Source: Bog-532 sp963742865 (GTDB taxonomy: Bacteria > Actinomycetota > Actinomycetes > Streptosporangiales > Streptosporangiaceae). Taken from it: DNA of 64,000 nucleotides. The position numbers were made by a program, and so were the translations under genes. The notes under the pieces were generated by a model, which saw nothing but the letters and a program-made list of their open reading frames with translations, searched no databases and was not told where the DNA came from. This document shows positions 18,252-28,441 of the stretch, one piece after another; within the stretch, counting starts at the first letter, position 1, and every line of letters starts with the position of its first letter. The DNA is taken from assembly GCA_963742865.1 (NCBI GenBank), contig CAVUNW010000044.1:67517-131516 (forward strand). Direction: 5' to 3'.

Positions 18252-19520
18252 TCACTGGTACTCCGGCGCCGGCAGGCTGGCGAAATCGGGGTACACGCCC
18301 GCGGCCACCCCGGCCGTCAGCGCCGCCCCGCGGGCGCCGGCCTCCTCGACCAGCGGGCGCCACACCCGCCCGAAGAACTGCTCCTTGACGTCCGCGAACG
18401 CGGCGCTGCGCAGCCATCCGCCAACCGCGATCAGCTTCCGGTGCTCCCCGGCCACCGCCGTCATCGCGTCGTGCAGCGCCATCGCCTCCTGCTGGCCCTT
18501 GGTCACCACCGCCCGCCACGGCACGGTATCCAGCGCGGGCACGTCCGCCCGGTCCAGGCCGGCCTGGTCGAGGAAGCGCTGCATGGCCAGACCGCCCTCG
18601 GTCGCGCCCAGCAGGCACCAGTGCCCGGGAACGGCATGCCAGCCAACAGTGATCCCGGCCCGGGTCAGCTCCAGCATCGGCCCGGCGCCCAGGCCGGCCG
18701 GGATCGTGCGCACCAGGGCTTCCGCGGTCCCGCACGAGTCAAGCTCGTCACCCGCGCCGGTGGCCCCGGCGCCGATCGCCGCCGCCTGGTGGTCGTGGCC
18801 GGCCACGGTCAGGACCGCGCCCTCCGCAGCCGGGACCGCGTCCGCCGATAGCGTGCCCGGGGACACTGTGCCCGCCGATACTGTGCCCAGCGCTGTTCCG
18901 GCCGCCACCACCGGCGGGAGCAGGGAGGCGCGGATGCCGGTCCATTCCAGTGCCTCGGGCCACCAGTCCCGCCGGCCGATGTCGAGCCAGCCGGTGCGGG
19001 ACGCCAGGGACTGCTCGCTAGCCTCGTCGCCGCCCAGGCGGCGGACGATCCATTCGGCGACGCTCAGCCGCCGGGCCGCGCCGGCGGCCGCCGGCGCGTG
19101 CGCCAGCAGCCAGCGGTGCTTGGTCAGGCTCCACTGCGATCGCAGCGGGAGCCCGGTGTGCAGGGCGAACTGGTCCGCGCCGAGCACGTGGCCCAGGTCG
19201 GCGACTTCGGCGGTGTCGCGGGTGTCGTGCCAGGCGATGACCGGCCCGAGGACGGAACCGTCCCGGCCCAGGAGGACCCCGCATTCGGAAATGCTGGCCA
19301 CCCCGAGGCCAAGCACCTCATCTCGCGGCGCACCGGACAGGGCGCCGCGGACGGCCGCCAGCGCACCGTCCAGCAGCGCGGCCGCCTGAATCTCCGTCTG
19401 TCCGGCGGCCGACTCCCAGGTGGTCGGCGCGTGCCCGTGTGACAGCTCGCGGCCGACCGCGTCGAGCACCACGGCCTTACTGGACGTGGTGCCCACATCC
19501 AGGCCCACCAGAAGCGGCAC
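18252..19520 (-). CDS. FGGY-family carbohydrate kinase
   Basis: This intact 422-residue kinase has the N-terminal phosphate loop LVGLDVGTTSSKAVVLD, AWHDTRDTAE, the motif LTVAGHDHQAAAIGAG and the C-terminal KLIAVGGWLRSAAFADVKEQ. It is shorter than xylulokinases of about 480 residues, and the substrate cannot be told; the group includes xylulose, gluconate, erythritol and cyclitol kinases. A small repeat (GTVSAGTVSPGTLSAD, about residues 210-225) is inserted before the second domain. It lies 29 bases after the DeoR gene and 10 before pfkB, so probably one transcript. Confidence 0.88.
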   Translation of the reverse strand: MPLLVGLDVGTTSSKAVVLDAVGRELSHGHAPTTWESAAGQTEIQAAALLDGALAAVRGALSGAPRDEVLGLGVASISECGVLLGRDGSVLGPVIAWHDTRDTAEVADLGHVLGADQFALHTGLPLRSQWSLTKHRWLLAHAPAAAGAARRLSVAEWIVRRLGGDEASEQSLASRTGWLDIGRRDWWPEALEWTGIRASLLPPVVAAGTALGTVSAGTVSPGTLSADAVPAAEGAVLTVAGHDHQAAAIGAGATGAGDELDSCGTAEALVRTIPAGLGAGPMLELTRAGITVGWHAVPGHWCLLGATEGGLAMQRFLDQAGLDRADVPALDTVPWRAVVTKGQQEAMALHDAMTAVAGEHRKLIAVGGWLRSAAFADVKEQFFGRVWRPLVEEAGARGAALTAGVAAGVYPDFASLPAPEYQ

Positions 19521-19549
19521 GCCGCTCCTCCCTCCGCTATCCCGGTCAG

Positions 19550-20305
19550 CTAAACGAGCCGGACGCGGACACCCGCGTCGGTCAGGGCCCGCACCGCGGC
19601 CGGGTCGGCCGCGCGGTCGGTGATGAGCTCGTCCACCTCACCGGCCTCGCAAATCCGCGCGAACGTCACCTTGCCGATCTTCGAACTGTCCGCCACCAGG
19701 ACCACGCGGTCGGCGTGCCGGATCATCACCGCGTTGGTGTGCGCCTCGACCTCCTCGTGCGTGGTGCACCCGGCCGTGGCGTCGATGCCGTCCACGCCGA
19801 TGAACGCAACGTCCAGGTTGAGCCCGGTCAGGCTCGCCTCCGCGATCGGGCCGGACAGCTCGTAGGACTGGCTGCGCGCCAGGCCGCCGGTCACGATGAG
19901 CTTGATGTTCGGCCGGACGCCCAGTTCGGAGGCGATGTTGAGCGCGTTGGTCACGATCGTGAGGCGCTGGCCGGCCAGCGCCCGGGCTACCTCCGTGGCC
20001 GTCGTCCCGCCGGTCAGCCCGACGGCCATCCCCTCGGTTACCGTCCCGGCCGCAGCGGCGGCGATGCGCCGTTTCTCCTCGGCGAACCGGATGCCCTTGT
20101 AACGCAGTGGCAGCTCGTAGCTGACCGCGTGCGCGACCGCACCGCCGTGGGTGCGCGCCAGCAGGCGCTGCCGTTCCAGGGCGGCCAGGTCGCGGCGGAT
20201 GGTCGCGGGCGACGCCGACAGTTGCTCCGCCAGCGCGCCCACGTCGACCGTGCCTCCGCTGGCCAGCCGCTCGAGGATGGCGCTCAGCCGCGCCGACTTG
20301 TGCAT
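19550..20305 (-). CDS. DeoR-family transcriptional regulator
   Basis: This 251-residue protein has an N-terminal DeoR helix-turn-helix (SARLSAILERLASGGTVDVG, then SASPATIRRDLAALERQ) and a C-terminal sugar-phosphate sensor domain (VGLTGGTTATEVARAL, FIGVDGIDATAGCTTHEEVEA). Such regulators bind phosphorylated sugars. It heads the FGGY-PfkB operon and diverges from the APC permease across 88 bases; that AT-richer gap probably holds both promoters. It is related in sequence to the second DeoR at 29.4 kb, suggesting a shared regulon. Intact. Confidence 0.9.
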   Translation of the reverse strand: MHKSARLSAILERLASGGTVDVGALAEQLSASPATIRRDLAALERQRLLARTHGGAVAHAVSYELPLRYKGIRFAEEKRRIAAAAAGTVTEGMAVGLTGGTTATEVARALAGQRLTIVTNALNIASELGVRPNIKLIVTGGLARSQSYELSGPIAEASLTGLNLDVAFIGVDGIDATAGCTTHEEVEAHTNAVMIRHADRVVLVADSSKIGKVTFARICEAGEVDELITDRAADPAAVRALTDAGVRVRLV

Positions 20306-20393
20306 AGGACGACCATCCTAGCCGCGCGGTCTGCGGAGATTCGATCAATATCACCCTTGTTTGTCTGTATGCAAATGATCTAATCTGGCCAGA

Positions 20394-21840
20394 ATGAGCG
20401 CAAGTGAGCATCTCGGCCCCACGGGGACGCCCGCTCCAGCGACAGCGGACGACCGCGGGTTCATCCGTGCCCTGAGCCTTTTTCCCGCTACCGCGCTGAA
20501 TATGGCCCAGATGGTCGGGATCGGCCCCTTCATTACGATCCCGCTGATCATCTCGGCCATGGGCGGCCCGCAGGCCATCCTGGGCTGGGTCGTGGGCGCG
20601 CTCATCGCGCTGTTCGACGGCCTGGTGTGGGCCGAACTCGGGGCCGCGATGCCGCGCTCCGGGGGGACCTAAACCTTCCTGCGCGAGGCCTACCAGTACT
20701 CCACCGGCCGCTTCATGCCGTTCATGTTCGTCTGGTCGACGCTGCTGGTCACCCCGCTGATCATGTCGACCGGCATGATCGGGATGACAAACTACCTCGG
20801 CTACTTCTTCCACCTGACGAGCATGGGAGAGCCACTGGATCGCGGTCGGCTTCACCATCATCACCGTGGTCCTGCTCTACCGGCGGATCGACTCGGTGTC
20901 CAAGCTGACGAACCTGCTCTGGGGCGGCATGATCGTCACCGTCCTGCTGGTCATCGTGGCCGCGTTCAGCCACTTCCACCCGCACCTGGCGTTCACCTAC
21001 CCGGCCGGGGCGTGGACGCCGAACGCCAAGTTCTTCGGCGGTCTCGGCGCCGGGCTGGTGCTGGCCATCTACGACTACTTCGGCTACTACACCGTCACCT
21101 ACGTGGGTGACGAGGTGGAGAACCCCGGCCGGGTCGTCCCGTGGGCGATCATCCTGTCCATCCTGGGCGTCCTGGTCATCGACCTGAGCATGAACATCGG
21201 GATCATCGGCGTGCTGCCCTGGCAGACCGCGGAGAAGTCCACCTCCATCGGCACCGACTTCATGCTGCAGGTCTGGGGCAAGGCGGGCGCCGACGTCATC
21301 GCCGTGCTGATCATCGTGGCCGCGTTCGCGTCCGTCTACACCGGCCTGCTCGGCGCCTCCCGGCTGCCGTACAACGCGGCCCGGGAGAAGCTGTTCTTCA
21401 AGCCGTTCGGGATGCTGCATCCGCGGCTGCGCTTCCCGCACATCTCGCTGCTGGTCATGGGCCTGGTCACCGCGATCGCGTGTTTCCTGCCGCTGACCAC
21501 GGTGATCAACGCGCTGATCGCGCTGACGCTGTTCACGCAGTTCATCGCGCAGATCGGCGCGCTGACGATCCTGCGGCGCAGGCAGCCGGGCCTGGCCCGC
21601 CCGTACCGGCAGTGGCTGTACCCGGTGCCGAGCATCCTGGCCCTGGCCGGGTGGATCTACATCTTCCAGGCGTCCGGCTGGGCGGCCATCCGGGTGGCGA
21701 TCGGCTGGACCGTTCTCGGCATCATCGCGTTTCTGATCTGGGCCCGGGCCGAGCACGTGTGGCCGTTCGGCCCCAAGGAGATCAGGGAAGAGTTCCTGGC
21801 CGCGCAGCGCGAGCCGCAGGTCACCAGGCAGCTGCCCTAG
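20394..21840 (+). pseudogene. APC-superfamily amino acid/amine permease, stop plus frameshift
   Basis: The N-terminus has FPATALNMAQMVGIGPFITIPL and then reaches an in-frame TAA at 20670 where the family has Tyr (SGGT-stop-TFLREAYQYSTG), so TAC became TAA. The same frame continues to about 20835, where a single-base shift moves it to the frame ending at 21840 (VVLLYRRIDSVSKLTNLLWG, YTGLLGASRLPYNAAREKLF). Twelve hydrophobic segments can be traced over both frames. It would import an amino acid or amine. The 3' end overlaps the convergent aldolase gene by four bases. Confidence 0.83.
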
Positions 21841-22676
21841 ACGTTTGCGGTCAGGACCTGGAGCAGCCGGGCGGCCTCCTCGGTGACGGCGTTGCGGGCT
21901 GGGCCCAGGTACTTGCGCGAGTCGACGAGACCGGGCTGGGCGTCCAGCGTGCCGCGGACCGAGGACGTGAACACCGACACCAGGTGCGTGGAAATGTTGA
22001 TCTTGGTCATCCCCGCGGCGATGGCGCGGCGGATCTCCTCGTCCGGCACGCCCGAGGAGCCGTGCAGCACCAGCGGCACCGGCAGCGCCGCCCGCAGCGC
22101 CGCGATCAGGTCCTTGTCCAGCGTCATGGTGCGCTCGGTCATGGCGTGCGAGGAGCCGACGGCGACCGCCAGCGCGTCCACCCCGGTGTCCCGCACGAAC
22201 ATGAGCGCCTCGGCCGGGTCGGTGCGCGCCCCCGGTGCGTGTACGCCGTCCTTGCCGCCCACCTCACCAAGCTCGGCTTCGACGAAGGCGCCGCGCTCGT
22301 GGCACCACGCGGCCAGCTCGGCGGTGGCGGCGACGTTCTCGGTGTAGGGCAGCGCGGAGGCGTCGATCATCACTGAGCTAGCACCCGCGCTGATCCCCTG
22401 GCGGACCAGTTCCGGATCGGTCAGGTGATCCAGGTGGACGGAAAGGTCCGCGGGCGACGCCTCGGCCACGGCCAGGGTGGCCCGGGTGATCGGCAGCAGC
22501 CCGCCGTGGTAGCGGACGCAGTTCTCGCTGATCCCCAGGATCAGCGGCACACCGGTGCGCTCGGCCGCGGCGGCCAGGGCCTCGGCCGTTTCCAGGTGCA
22601 GCACGTTGAACGCGACGGCGGCGGTGCGGGACGACGTGGCGGCGGCGACGATGGCGGCCGTGGGGACGAGCGGCAT
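21837..22676 (-). CDS. Class II fructose/tagatose-bisphosphate aldolase (GatY/KbaY type)
   Basis: This intact 279-residue zinc aldolase has AVAFNVLHLETAEALAAAAE at the N-terminus, the zinc motif DLSVHLDHLTDPELVRQGI, FVEAELGEVGGKDG, GVDALAVAVGSSHAM and PLVLHGSSGVPDEEI with the second zinc histidines, then GMTKINISTHL. Length and motifs fit the GatY/AgaY branch, which cleaves tagatose- or fructose-1,6-bisphosphate. It follows the ROK kinase on the same strand by 32 bases and would act after the PfkB kinase. ATG 22676 follows GGAGGATC. Confidence 0.9.
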   Translation of the reverse strand: MPLVPTAAIVAAATSSRTAAVAFNVLHLETAEALAAAAERTGVPLILGISENCVRYHGGLLPITRATLAVAEASPADLSVHLDHLTDPELVRQGISAGASSVMIDASALPYTENVAATAELAAWCHERGAFVEAELGEVGGKDGVHAPGARTDPAEALMFVRDTGVDALAVAVGSSHAMTERTMTLDKDLIAALRAALPVPLVLHGSSGVPDEEIRRAIAAGMTKINISTHLVSVFTSSVRGTLDAQPGLVDSRKYLGPARNAVTEEAARLLQVLTANV

Positions 22677-22708
22677 GGCAGATCCTCCGGGAGTGCGACT
22701 GGCGGCCG

Positions 22709-23672
22709 TCAGCGGGACTGTGGTTCCGGCTCCGCCATCTCGACGCCGGCCCGCCGCCAGGCGAGCAGGGCCGCGCCGAGCAGCCCGGCCTGGTCGCCGA
22801 GCGCGGTGATGCGAAGTTCCGGGTTGCGCTGCGGCGGCGTAATCCGGGCGTCCAGCCGCTGCCGCAGCGGCTTGAGCAGCACATCGCCGGCCCCGGACAG
22901 GCCGCCGCCGATGACGACCAGCTCCGGTGCGGCCACGGCGGCGGTGACGGCCAGGGCGACGGCCAGGGCGTCGACCGCCTCGTCCCATACCGCGGCCGCG
23001 TCGGGATCCCCGGCGGCCGGCGCCAGCAGCCGCTCGGCCACGTCAAGGGCACCGGGCACGCGCTGACCGCTGCGCTGGGCGTACCGGCGGGCGATCGCCG
23101 CGGCGGTGGCCACCGTCTCCAGGCACCCGGGCCGCCGCAGGCGCAGGCCAGCCCGCTGCCCACGTCGATGTGCCCGATCTCGCCGGCCCAGCCGCCGCCC
23201 GCGTACGGCCGCCCGTCGAGCACCAGCGCGGCCGCGATCCCGGTGCCGACCGGCACGAACGCCACGTCGCTCCGGCCGCGTGCCGCGCCGAGCCGCTGCT
23301 CGGCGGCCCCGGCGGCGCGCACGTCGTGACCGAAGGCGACCGCCAGACCGGTCGCGCGCAGCCAGGCGGCGGGCGAACGGCACGTCCCGCCAGCCGAGGT
23401 TCTCCGAGAAGAGGGCCATCCCGGCGGCCGCATCGACCAGGCCCGGGACGACGGCACCGAGCGCGGCCGGGGGAGCGCCCCCCGGCGGCCCAGCCAAGCT
23501 CGGCCGCGAGCCGGGCCAGGCGGTCCAGGACCGCCGTGGCCGTGGCGTCCCCGTCACCGGCGGCCACCGGGGTGGGCGCGGTGACCGCGTGGCGCACCTG
23601 GCCGGACGCGTCGACCAGGCCGGCCTTGATGTGGGTGCCGCCGACGTCGCAGGCGATCACCTGACGGGCCAC
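22709..23672 (-). pseudogene. ROK-family sugar kinase, three frameshifts
   Basis: Segments in different frames add up to a full ROK kinase of about 320 residues: VIACDVGGTHIKAGLVDASG (ATG 23672), VVPGLVDAAAGMALFSENLGW, VAFVPVGTGIAAALVLDG then GGWAGEIGHIDVGSGLACAC with the zinc-site cysteines, and ELVVIGGGLSGAGDVLL. Shifts lie near 23480, 23380 and 23125. ROK kinases phosphorylate glucose, GlcNAc, ManNAc or allose. It is in the order GH4 - SIS - ROK - aldolase, fitting phosphorylation of a released (amino)sugar. Confidence 0.83.
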
Positions 23673-23721
23673 GGGCCCCCGGCCGTCGGGGACACCCCGG
23701 CCGGGACGCTAAACAGGGTGC

Positions 23722-24626
23722 TCATCGGGGGCCGAGGACCACCGAGCGGGTCAGGTGCCGCGGGGTATCGGGGTTGAGGCCACGGGCGCGCGCCCGCTCC
23801 AGCGCCACCCGCTGGACCAGCACGAGGTCGGCCAGCGGATCGCCGTCGTGCTGGACGAACAGCGCCCCGGCGTCGGTCACCTCTTCGCGCAGGCCGACCG
23901 GCGCCGGGCCGAACATCCAGGTCACCCGGCCGGGCGCGGCGATCGAGATCGGCCCGTGCCGGTATTCCATGGCCGGATAGGCCTCGGTCCAGCTCTGCGA
24001 CGCCTCGCGCATCTTCAGCGCGGCCTCACATGCCAGGCCGCACGTCCAGCCCCGGCCGAGGAACGAGAACTGCTCGGCGGCGATCCACTCGGGGTCCACC
24101 GGCCGGCGGAGCGCCGCGTCCGCGTCCGCGATCGCGGGCACGACGTCCTCGCCCAGGTGCGCGCGCAGCAGGATCAGCGTGGTGGTCGCGAAGCGGGTCT
24201 GCACCACCGAGCGCTCGTCCGCGAACGGCAGCGGCAGCACGGCGTCGGCCGCCCTGGCCATCGGGGTGCCCGGGTCGCCGATGATCGCCACCGAAGGGGA
24301 TCCGCCCGCGGATCCTGCTCAGCAGCTGGAGTACCTCCGTGGTGGTGCCGGACCGGCTGATCGCCACCACCGCATCGTAGTCACGGCTGGTCACCGGGGC
24401 TTCGGAGGCGGCGAACGCGTCGGTGACCCCCTGCCCGGCCGCCTCCCGCCGCGCGGCGTAGGCCTGCGCCATGAACCACGAGGTCCCGCAGCCGACGACG
24501 GCGACCCGCAGCCCGGCGGCCGGCAGCAGGCCGGACAGGCAGGCCGCCAGCCGGGCCCCCTCCCGCCAGGTGTCCGGCTGGCTCTCGATCTCCGTCGGCC
24601 ATGAACTCGCTCTGACTCACATCCAC
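23722..24626 (-). pseudogene. SIS-domain sugar-phosphate isomerase/deaminase (AgaS/GlmS-C type), frameshifts
   Basis: Two SIS domains are visible in shifted frames: EIESQPDTWREGARLAACL and LRVAVVGCGTSWFMAQAYAA, then AVVAISRSGTTTEVLQLLSRI, then MAIIGDPGTPMARAADAVLP and the second domain FSFLGRGWTCGLACEAALKM with SWTEAYPAMEYRHGP. Shifts lie near 24600 and 24290. The layout equals the isomerase half of GlmS or AgaS, which converts amino-hexose phosphates to keto-hexose phosphates with release of ammonia. The start is GTG 24626 or GTG 24620. Confidence 0.83.
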
Positions 24627-24678
24627 CTCTGCTGTTGTCGTTACCGGTGCTGATCGTTACCGGGGCCGTTCAGCCGAG

Positions 24679-25965
24679 CTAGCACGGCGGGAGCAGCTCC
24701 CGGTGCGCCTCGAACAGCTCGTCGCACATCGCGACGGTCTGCGCCGTGGTCAGCGTGGCGGCCGTGTTCGGGTCGAGCAGCGCGGCCTGGTAGACGTGGT
24801 CGCGGGACTCCTCCAGCGCCGCCCGGACGGTGAGCTCCACCACGTTGAGGAACGTCCGGTTCAGCGCGGCGAGCTGTGGCGGGAGCGCGCCGATCGGCCA
24901 CCGGCTTGGCGCCGCCCGCGCCGACCGCAGGGCACCTCGACGCAGCAGTCGTCGGGCAGGCTGGTGATCAGCCCCCCGTTGCGGATGTTCACGTGCAGCT
25001 CCCGCTCGGTGCCGGTCTCCAGCGAGTGGATGAACAGCGAGGCCAGCTCGCTGGTGCGGCTCCAGGTCGAGCGGCTCGCCCGCGGCCAGGTCCCGCTCGC
25101 AGCGCCTCCAGCTCGCGCAGGTTCTCCTCGGATCGCTCCAGGTAGTCGCCGACGAAGATGCGGAACTGCTCGATCTGGTCGTCGTGGCGCATGAACCAGG
25201 GCACGTACTCGGCGGAGTGCTCGCTGGACTCGGTCGGGAAGTAGCCGAACCGGCGGAAGATCTCCACCCGGACCCGCCGCTGCAGCTCGGGCGAGGAGTC
25301 GATGACCTCGGCCAGCCGCGGGTACAGCGACTGGCCGTCCTGCTCGAAGCGCAGCACGAAGGCCTGGTGGTTGAAGCCCGCGGTCAGGAACCGGACCCGG
25401 CCGGGTCGGCGCCGACCAGCTCGGTCAGGAAGGCCTGGGTGTCCCGGACCGAGTGGCACAGGCCGTAGACCCGGCTGAACTCGGTGCCCTCGTACACCGC
25501 CCAGGGCAGCATGGCCATCGGGTTGCTGTAGCTGAGCAGGTAGGCGTCCGGGCAGACCTCCTGCATGTCCGCGGGCCAGGCGGTCACCACCGGGATGGTG
25601 CGCAGGCCGCGGAAGATCCCGCCGATGCCGAGGGTGTCCCCGATGGTCTGCCGCACCCCGTACCGGGCCGGGATGTCGAAGTCGGCCCGGGTGGCCGCGT
25701 ACCCGCCGACCTGGACCTCGTTGATCACGTAGCCGGCGCCGCGCCAGGGCCTCGCGCCGGTCCAGGGTCGCGGTCACCGGGCGCCCGCGCCGGTCTGCGC
25801 CGCGATCCGGCGGGCCAGCCGCTCGGCATGGGCCAGCCGCTCGGCGCTGATGTCGTACAGCGCCAGGTGCAGGCGGCCGCGGAACTCCGGGTAGCTGCAC
25901 AGGTCGGTTACCACGTTCCGGGTGAACTCGATGCTCCCGGCGCCGATGAACGTCACCTTGATCAC
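24679..25965 (-). pseudogene. Glycoside hydrolase family 4, several frameshifts
   Basis: The N-terminus (ATG 25965) IKVTFIGAGSIEFTRNVVTD is the NAD-binding start of GH4 enzymes (MelA/AglA/6-phospho-glycosidases). Further conserved pieces occur in other frames: DAYLLSYSNPMAMLPWAVYE, VYGLCHSVRDTQAFL with the metal-site Cys and His, LTAGFNHQAFVLRFEQDG, ESSEHSAEYVPWFMRHDD, and near the end RELLPPC before TAG 24679. At least four shifts occur. GH4 uses NAD and Mn2+ with redox-assisted elimination. It is first in the operon GH4 - SIS - ROK - aldolase and is divergent from the ABC importer. Confidence 0.82.
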
Positions 25966-26168
25966 GGTTCAGTAGTGTTACATCTGCGCCAATTTCGCGC
26001 AAGAGCGAGCATCAAGTGCAGCTGTACAACCGTAGCACAAGGCTTACCGGGCTCGTTGCCCTGTAGTTCTAAGAGCGATTTAACGCACCCTTGAGAGGAC
26101 CGCTGGCAGTGATCAGAATTGCAAAAACTTGCACGGTTCGAGCAGGACCAGTCGACGGAGAGAGCAGC

Positions 26169-27476
26169 ATGGCGAGGCACCGGCTGTACGTCACGCTGGC
26201 GGCCTGCTCTGCGCGGCACCCTCGTGCTGCCGCCTGCGGCACGGACAGCCGAGCAGCGGCGGGGGTCGGCGGCGGCAGCAGCAGGCTCGATCCAGATCTG
26301 GGAGGGCTACACCGGCGGCCGAGGCCAAGGCGTTCGCCCACCTGGTGTCCGAGTACGAGCAGCAGCACCCGGGCAAGAAGGTCAGCAGCCTGTACGTGAA
26401 CAACGACGACACCCTGCAGAAGGTGCTGACCGCGGTGCGCGGCGGCAGCCCGCCGGACATCGCCTACCTGTACGGGTCCTGGGCGCCGAACGTGGCCCAG
26501 ATCCCGCAGGTGGTGAACCTGACCCAGGTGGTCAAGCAGCCCGGCGTGAACTGGGATGACTTCTAGGTCGGGGAGCGCGACGTGGCCACCGTCAACGGCA
26601 AGGTGATCGGCATCCCGGCGCTGGTGGACAACCTGGCCGTGGTCTACAACAAGACGCTGTTCGCCCAGGCGGGCCTGCAGCTGCCCAGCCCCGACTGGAC
26701 CTGGCGCAGTTCGTGGCCGACGCGAAGAAGCTGACCAGCGCCGCGTCCAAGCAGTACGGCACCGCTTACGTGACCCCGGGCACCGAGGACACGGTGTGGC
26801 ACTGGGAGGCGCTGCTCTGGGAGGCCGGCGGCCAGCTGCTCGACCGCCGGACAACAAGAAGGCCGCGTTCAACTCGCCGGCCGGGCTGGCCTCGCTGAAC
26901 ACGCTGCGGACGATGGCGGTCACCGACAAGTCCATGTACCTGGACCCGACCGACCAGGCGTACGCCAACCTGTTTAACTCGGGCAAGATCGGGATGCTGG
27001 TCACCGGGCCGTGGGACCTGTCCGCGTTCCCCAGCGTGCAAGTACGGCGTGCAGGTCATGCCGTCCTACCCGGGCACCGGCGGCGGTCACCAGACCATCT
27101 CCGGCCCGGACAACTGGGTGATCTTCAACAACGGCTCCGCGAAGGTGCGCGCGGCGGAGAAGTTCCTGCTCTGGCTCACCGCCCCGGCCCAGGTCAAGTA
27201 CTTCGTCGCTGGCGACCGGGGACCTGCCGACCCGGCAGTCGGTGGGCACGCGGCCGGGTTCGGCCAGCAGATGGACAGCCGCCCTGCCCGGCGTGAGCAC
27301 GTTCGTCGCCAACCTGGGCAACGTCAGGCAGGCCCGGCCGCAGATCACCCAGTACCCGAAGATCTCCCAGATCCTCGGCAACATGGTCGTTTCGGTGCTG
27401 CTCGGCAAGAGCCAGCCGCAGGCCGCGCTGAGCTCCGCGGCCCAGCAGGTCAACCAGGCCCTGGCCGCGGAGCTGA
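26169..27476 (+). pseudogene. ABC sugar transporter substrate-binding protein, frameshifts and stop
   Basis: The ATG at 26169 starts a lipoprotein-like leader (RHRLYVTLAA, Cys-rich). The mature protein appears in shifted frames: KAFAHLVSEYEQQHPGKKV, DTLQKVLTAVRGGSPPDIAY, then DDF followed by TAG at 26564 where VGERDVATVNGKVIGIPALV continues. Further on come LFNSGKIGMLVTGPWDLSAF and GSAKVRAAEKFLLWLTAP. It ends as ALAAE near the TGA at 27474. This is a family 1 (maltose/UgpB-like) binding protein. Several shifts plus the stop make it non-functional as written. It is the first gene of the importer operon. Confidence 0.82.
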
Positions 27477-27478
27477 CG

Positions 27479-28441
27479 GTGGCGGTTTCCGTCACTCCCG
27501 CCCCGCCGCCAGGACCAGCGCCGGCCCCGGCCGGCCGGGCCCGCGCGGCGCGCCGCCGGGTGACTGGCCTCCGAGCAGTTCACCGGGTGGGCCTTCGTCA
27601 CCCCCGGGGTCGCCATCATCCTGCTGTTCGGCGCGGTGCCGATCGTCTGGTCGGCGCTGATGTCCTTCCAGAAGACCAACCTGCTGCGCGGCGAGCACGC
27701 CGTTCGTCGGGCTGAAGAACTACCGGCAGATGGTGCACGACCCGGTCGTCGGCCCAGGCCATCCAGCACACGCTCATCTACACCGCGCTGTTCGTGCCCG
27801 GGACCATGATCGTCGGCCTGTTCCTGGCCGTGGCCATGAACCGGAAGATCCGCTTCATCTCGCTGTACCGGACCGCCGCCTACGCCACGATGGCGATCTC
27901 CACGATCAGCGAGGCGATCGTCTTCATCTGGCTGTTCGACCCGTCCTACGGGATCGTCAACTACTTCCTCAGCACTGGTCGGCATCCCGCAGCAGCAGTT
28001 CCTCAACTCCCCGTCCGAGGCGCTGTACGTCATCGTGGTCATGACGATCTGGGGCTGGACCGGTTTCGCCGTGGTCATCTACCTGGCCGCGCTGCAGGGC
28101 GTGCCGCAGAAGCTGACTCGAGGCGGCCGCGATCGACGGGGCGGGCCCGTGGCAGCACGTTCCGCAGGGTGACGCTGCCGCTGCTCAGCCCGGCGTCGCT
28201 GTTCCTCGCGGTCTGGCTGACGATCAACGCGCTGCAGCTGTTCGACGAGGTCTACCTCAGCACCCAGGGCGGCCCGCTCAACGCAACCACCGTGCTCGTC
28301 TACTACCTCTACGAGCAGGCGTTCCAGAACTTCAACTTCGGTTACGCCTCGGCCATCGCCTACTTCCTGTTCCTCATCATCATCGTGGTCACCGTGATCC
28401 AGTTCCGGGTCGGCAGGCGATACACGCACTACCGGTCATGA
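27479..28441 (+). pseudogene. ABC sugar transporter permease 1 (MalF/UgpA-like), frameshifts
   Basis: The start is GTG 27479, three bases after the binding-protein stop. Hydrophobic segments include FVTPGVAIILLFGAVPIVWS, HTLIYTALFVPGTMIVGLFL and SAIAYFLFLIIIVVTVIQF. The coupling loop would lie around EAAAIDGAGPW, at a shift near 28120. Other shifts lie near 27570, 27700, 27755 and 27978. The C-terminal part LFDEVYLSTQGGPLNATTVLV is typical. It overlaps the next permease by ATGA. No ATPase gene is present; actinobacterial importers often share a distant MsiK-type ATPase. Confidence 0.82.
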
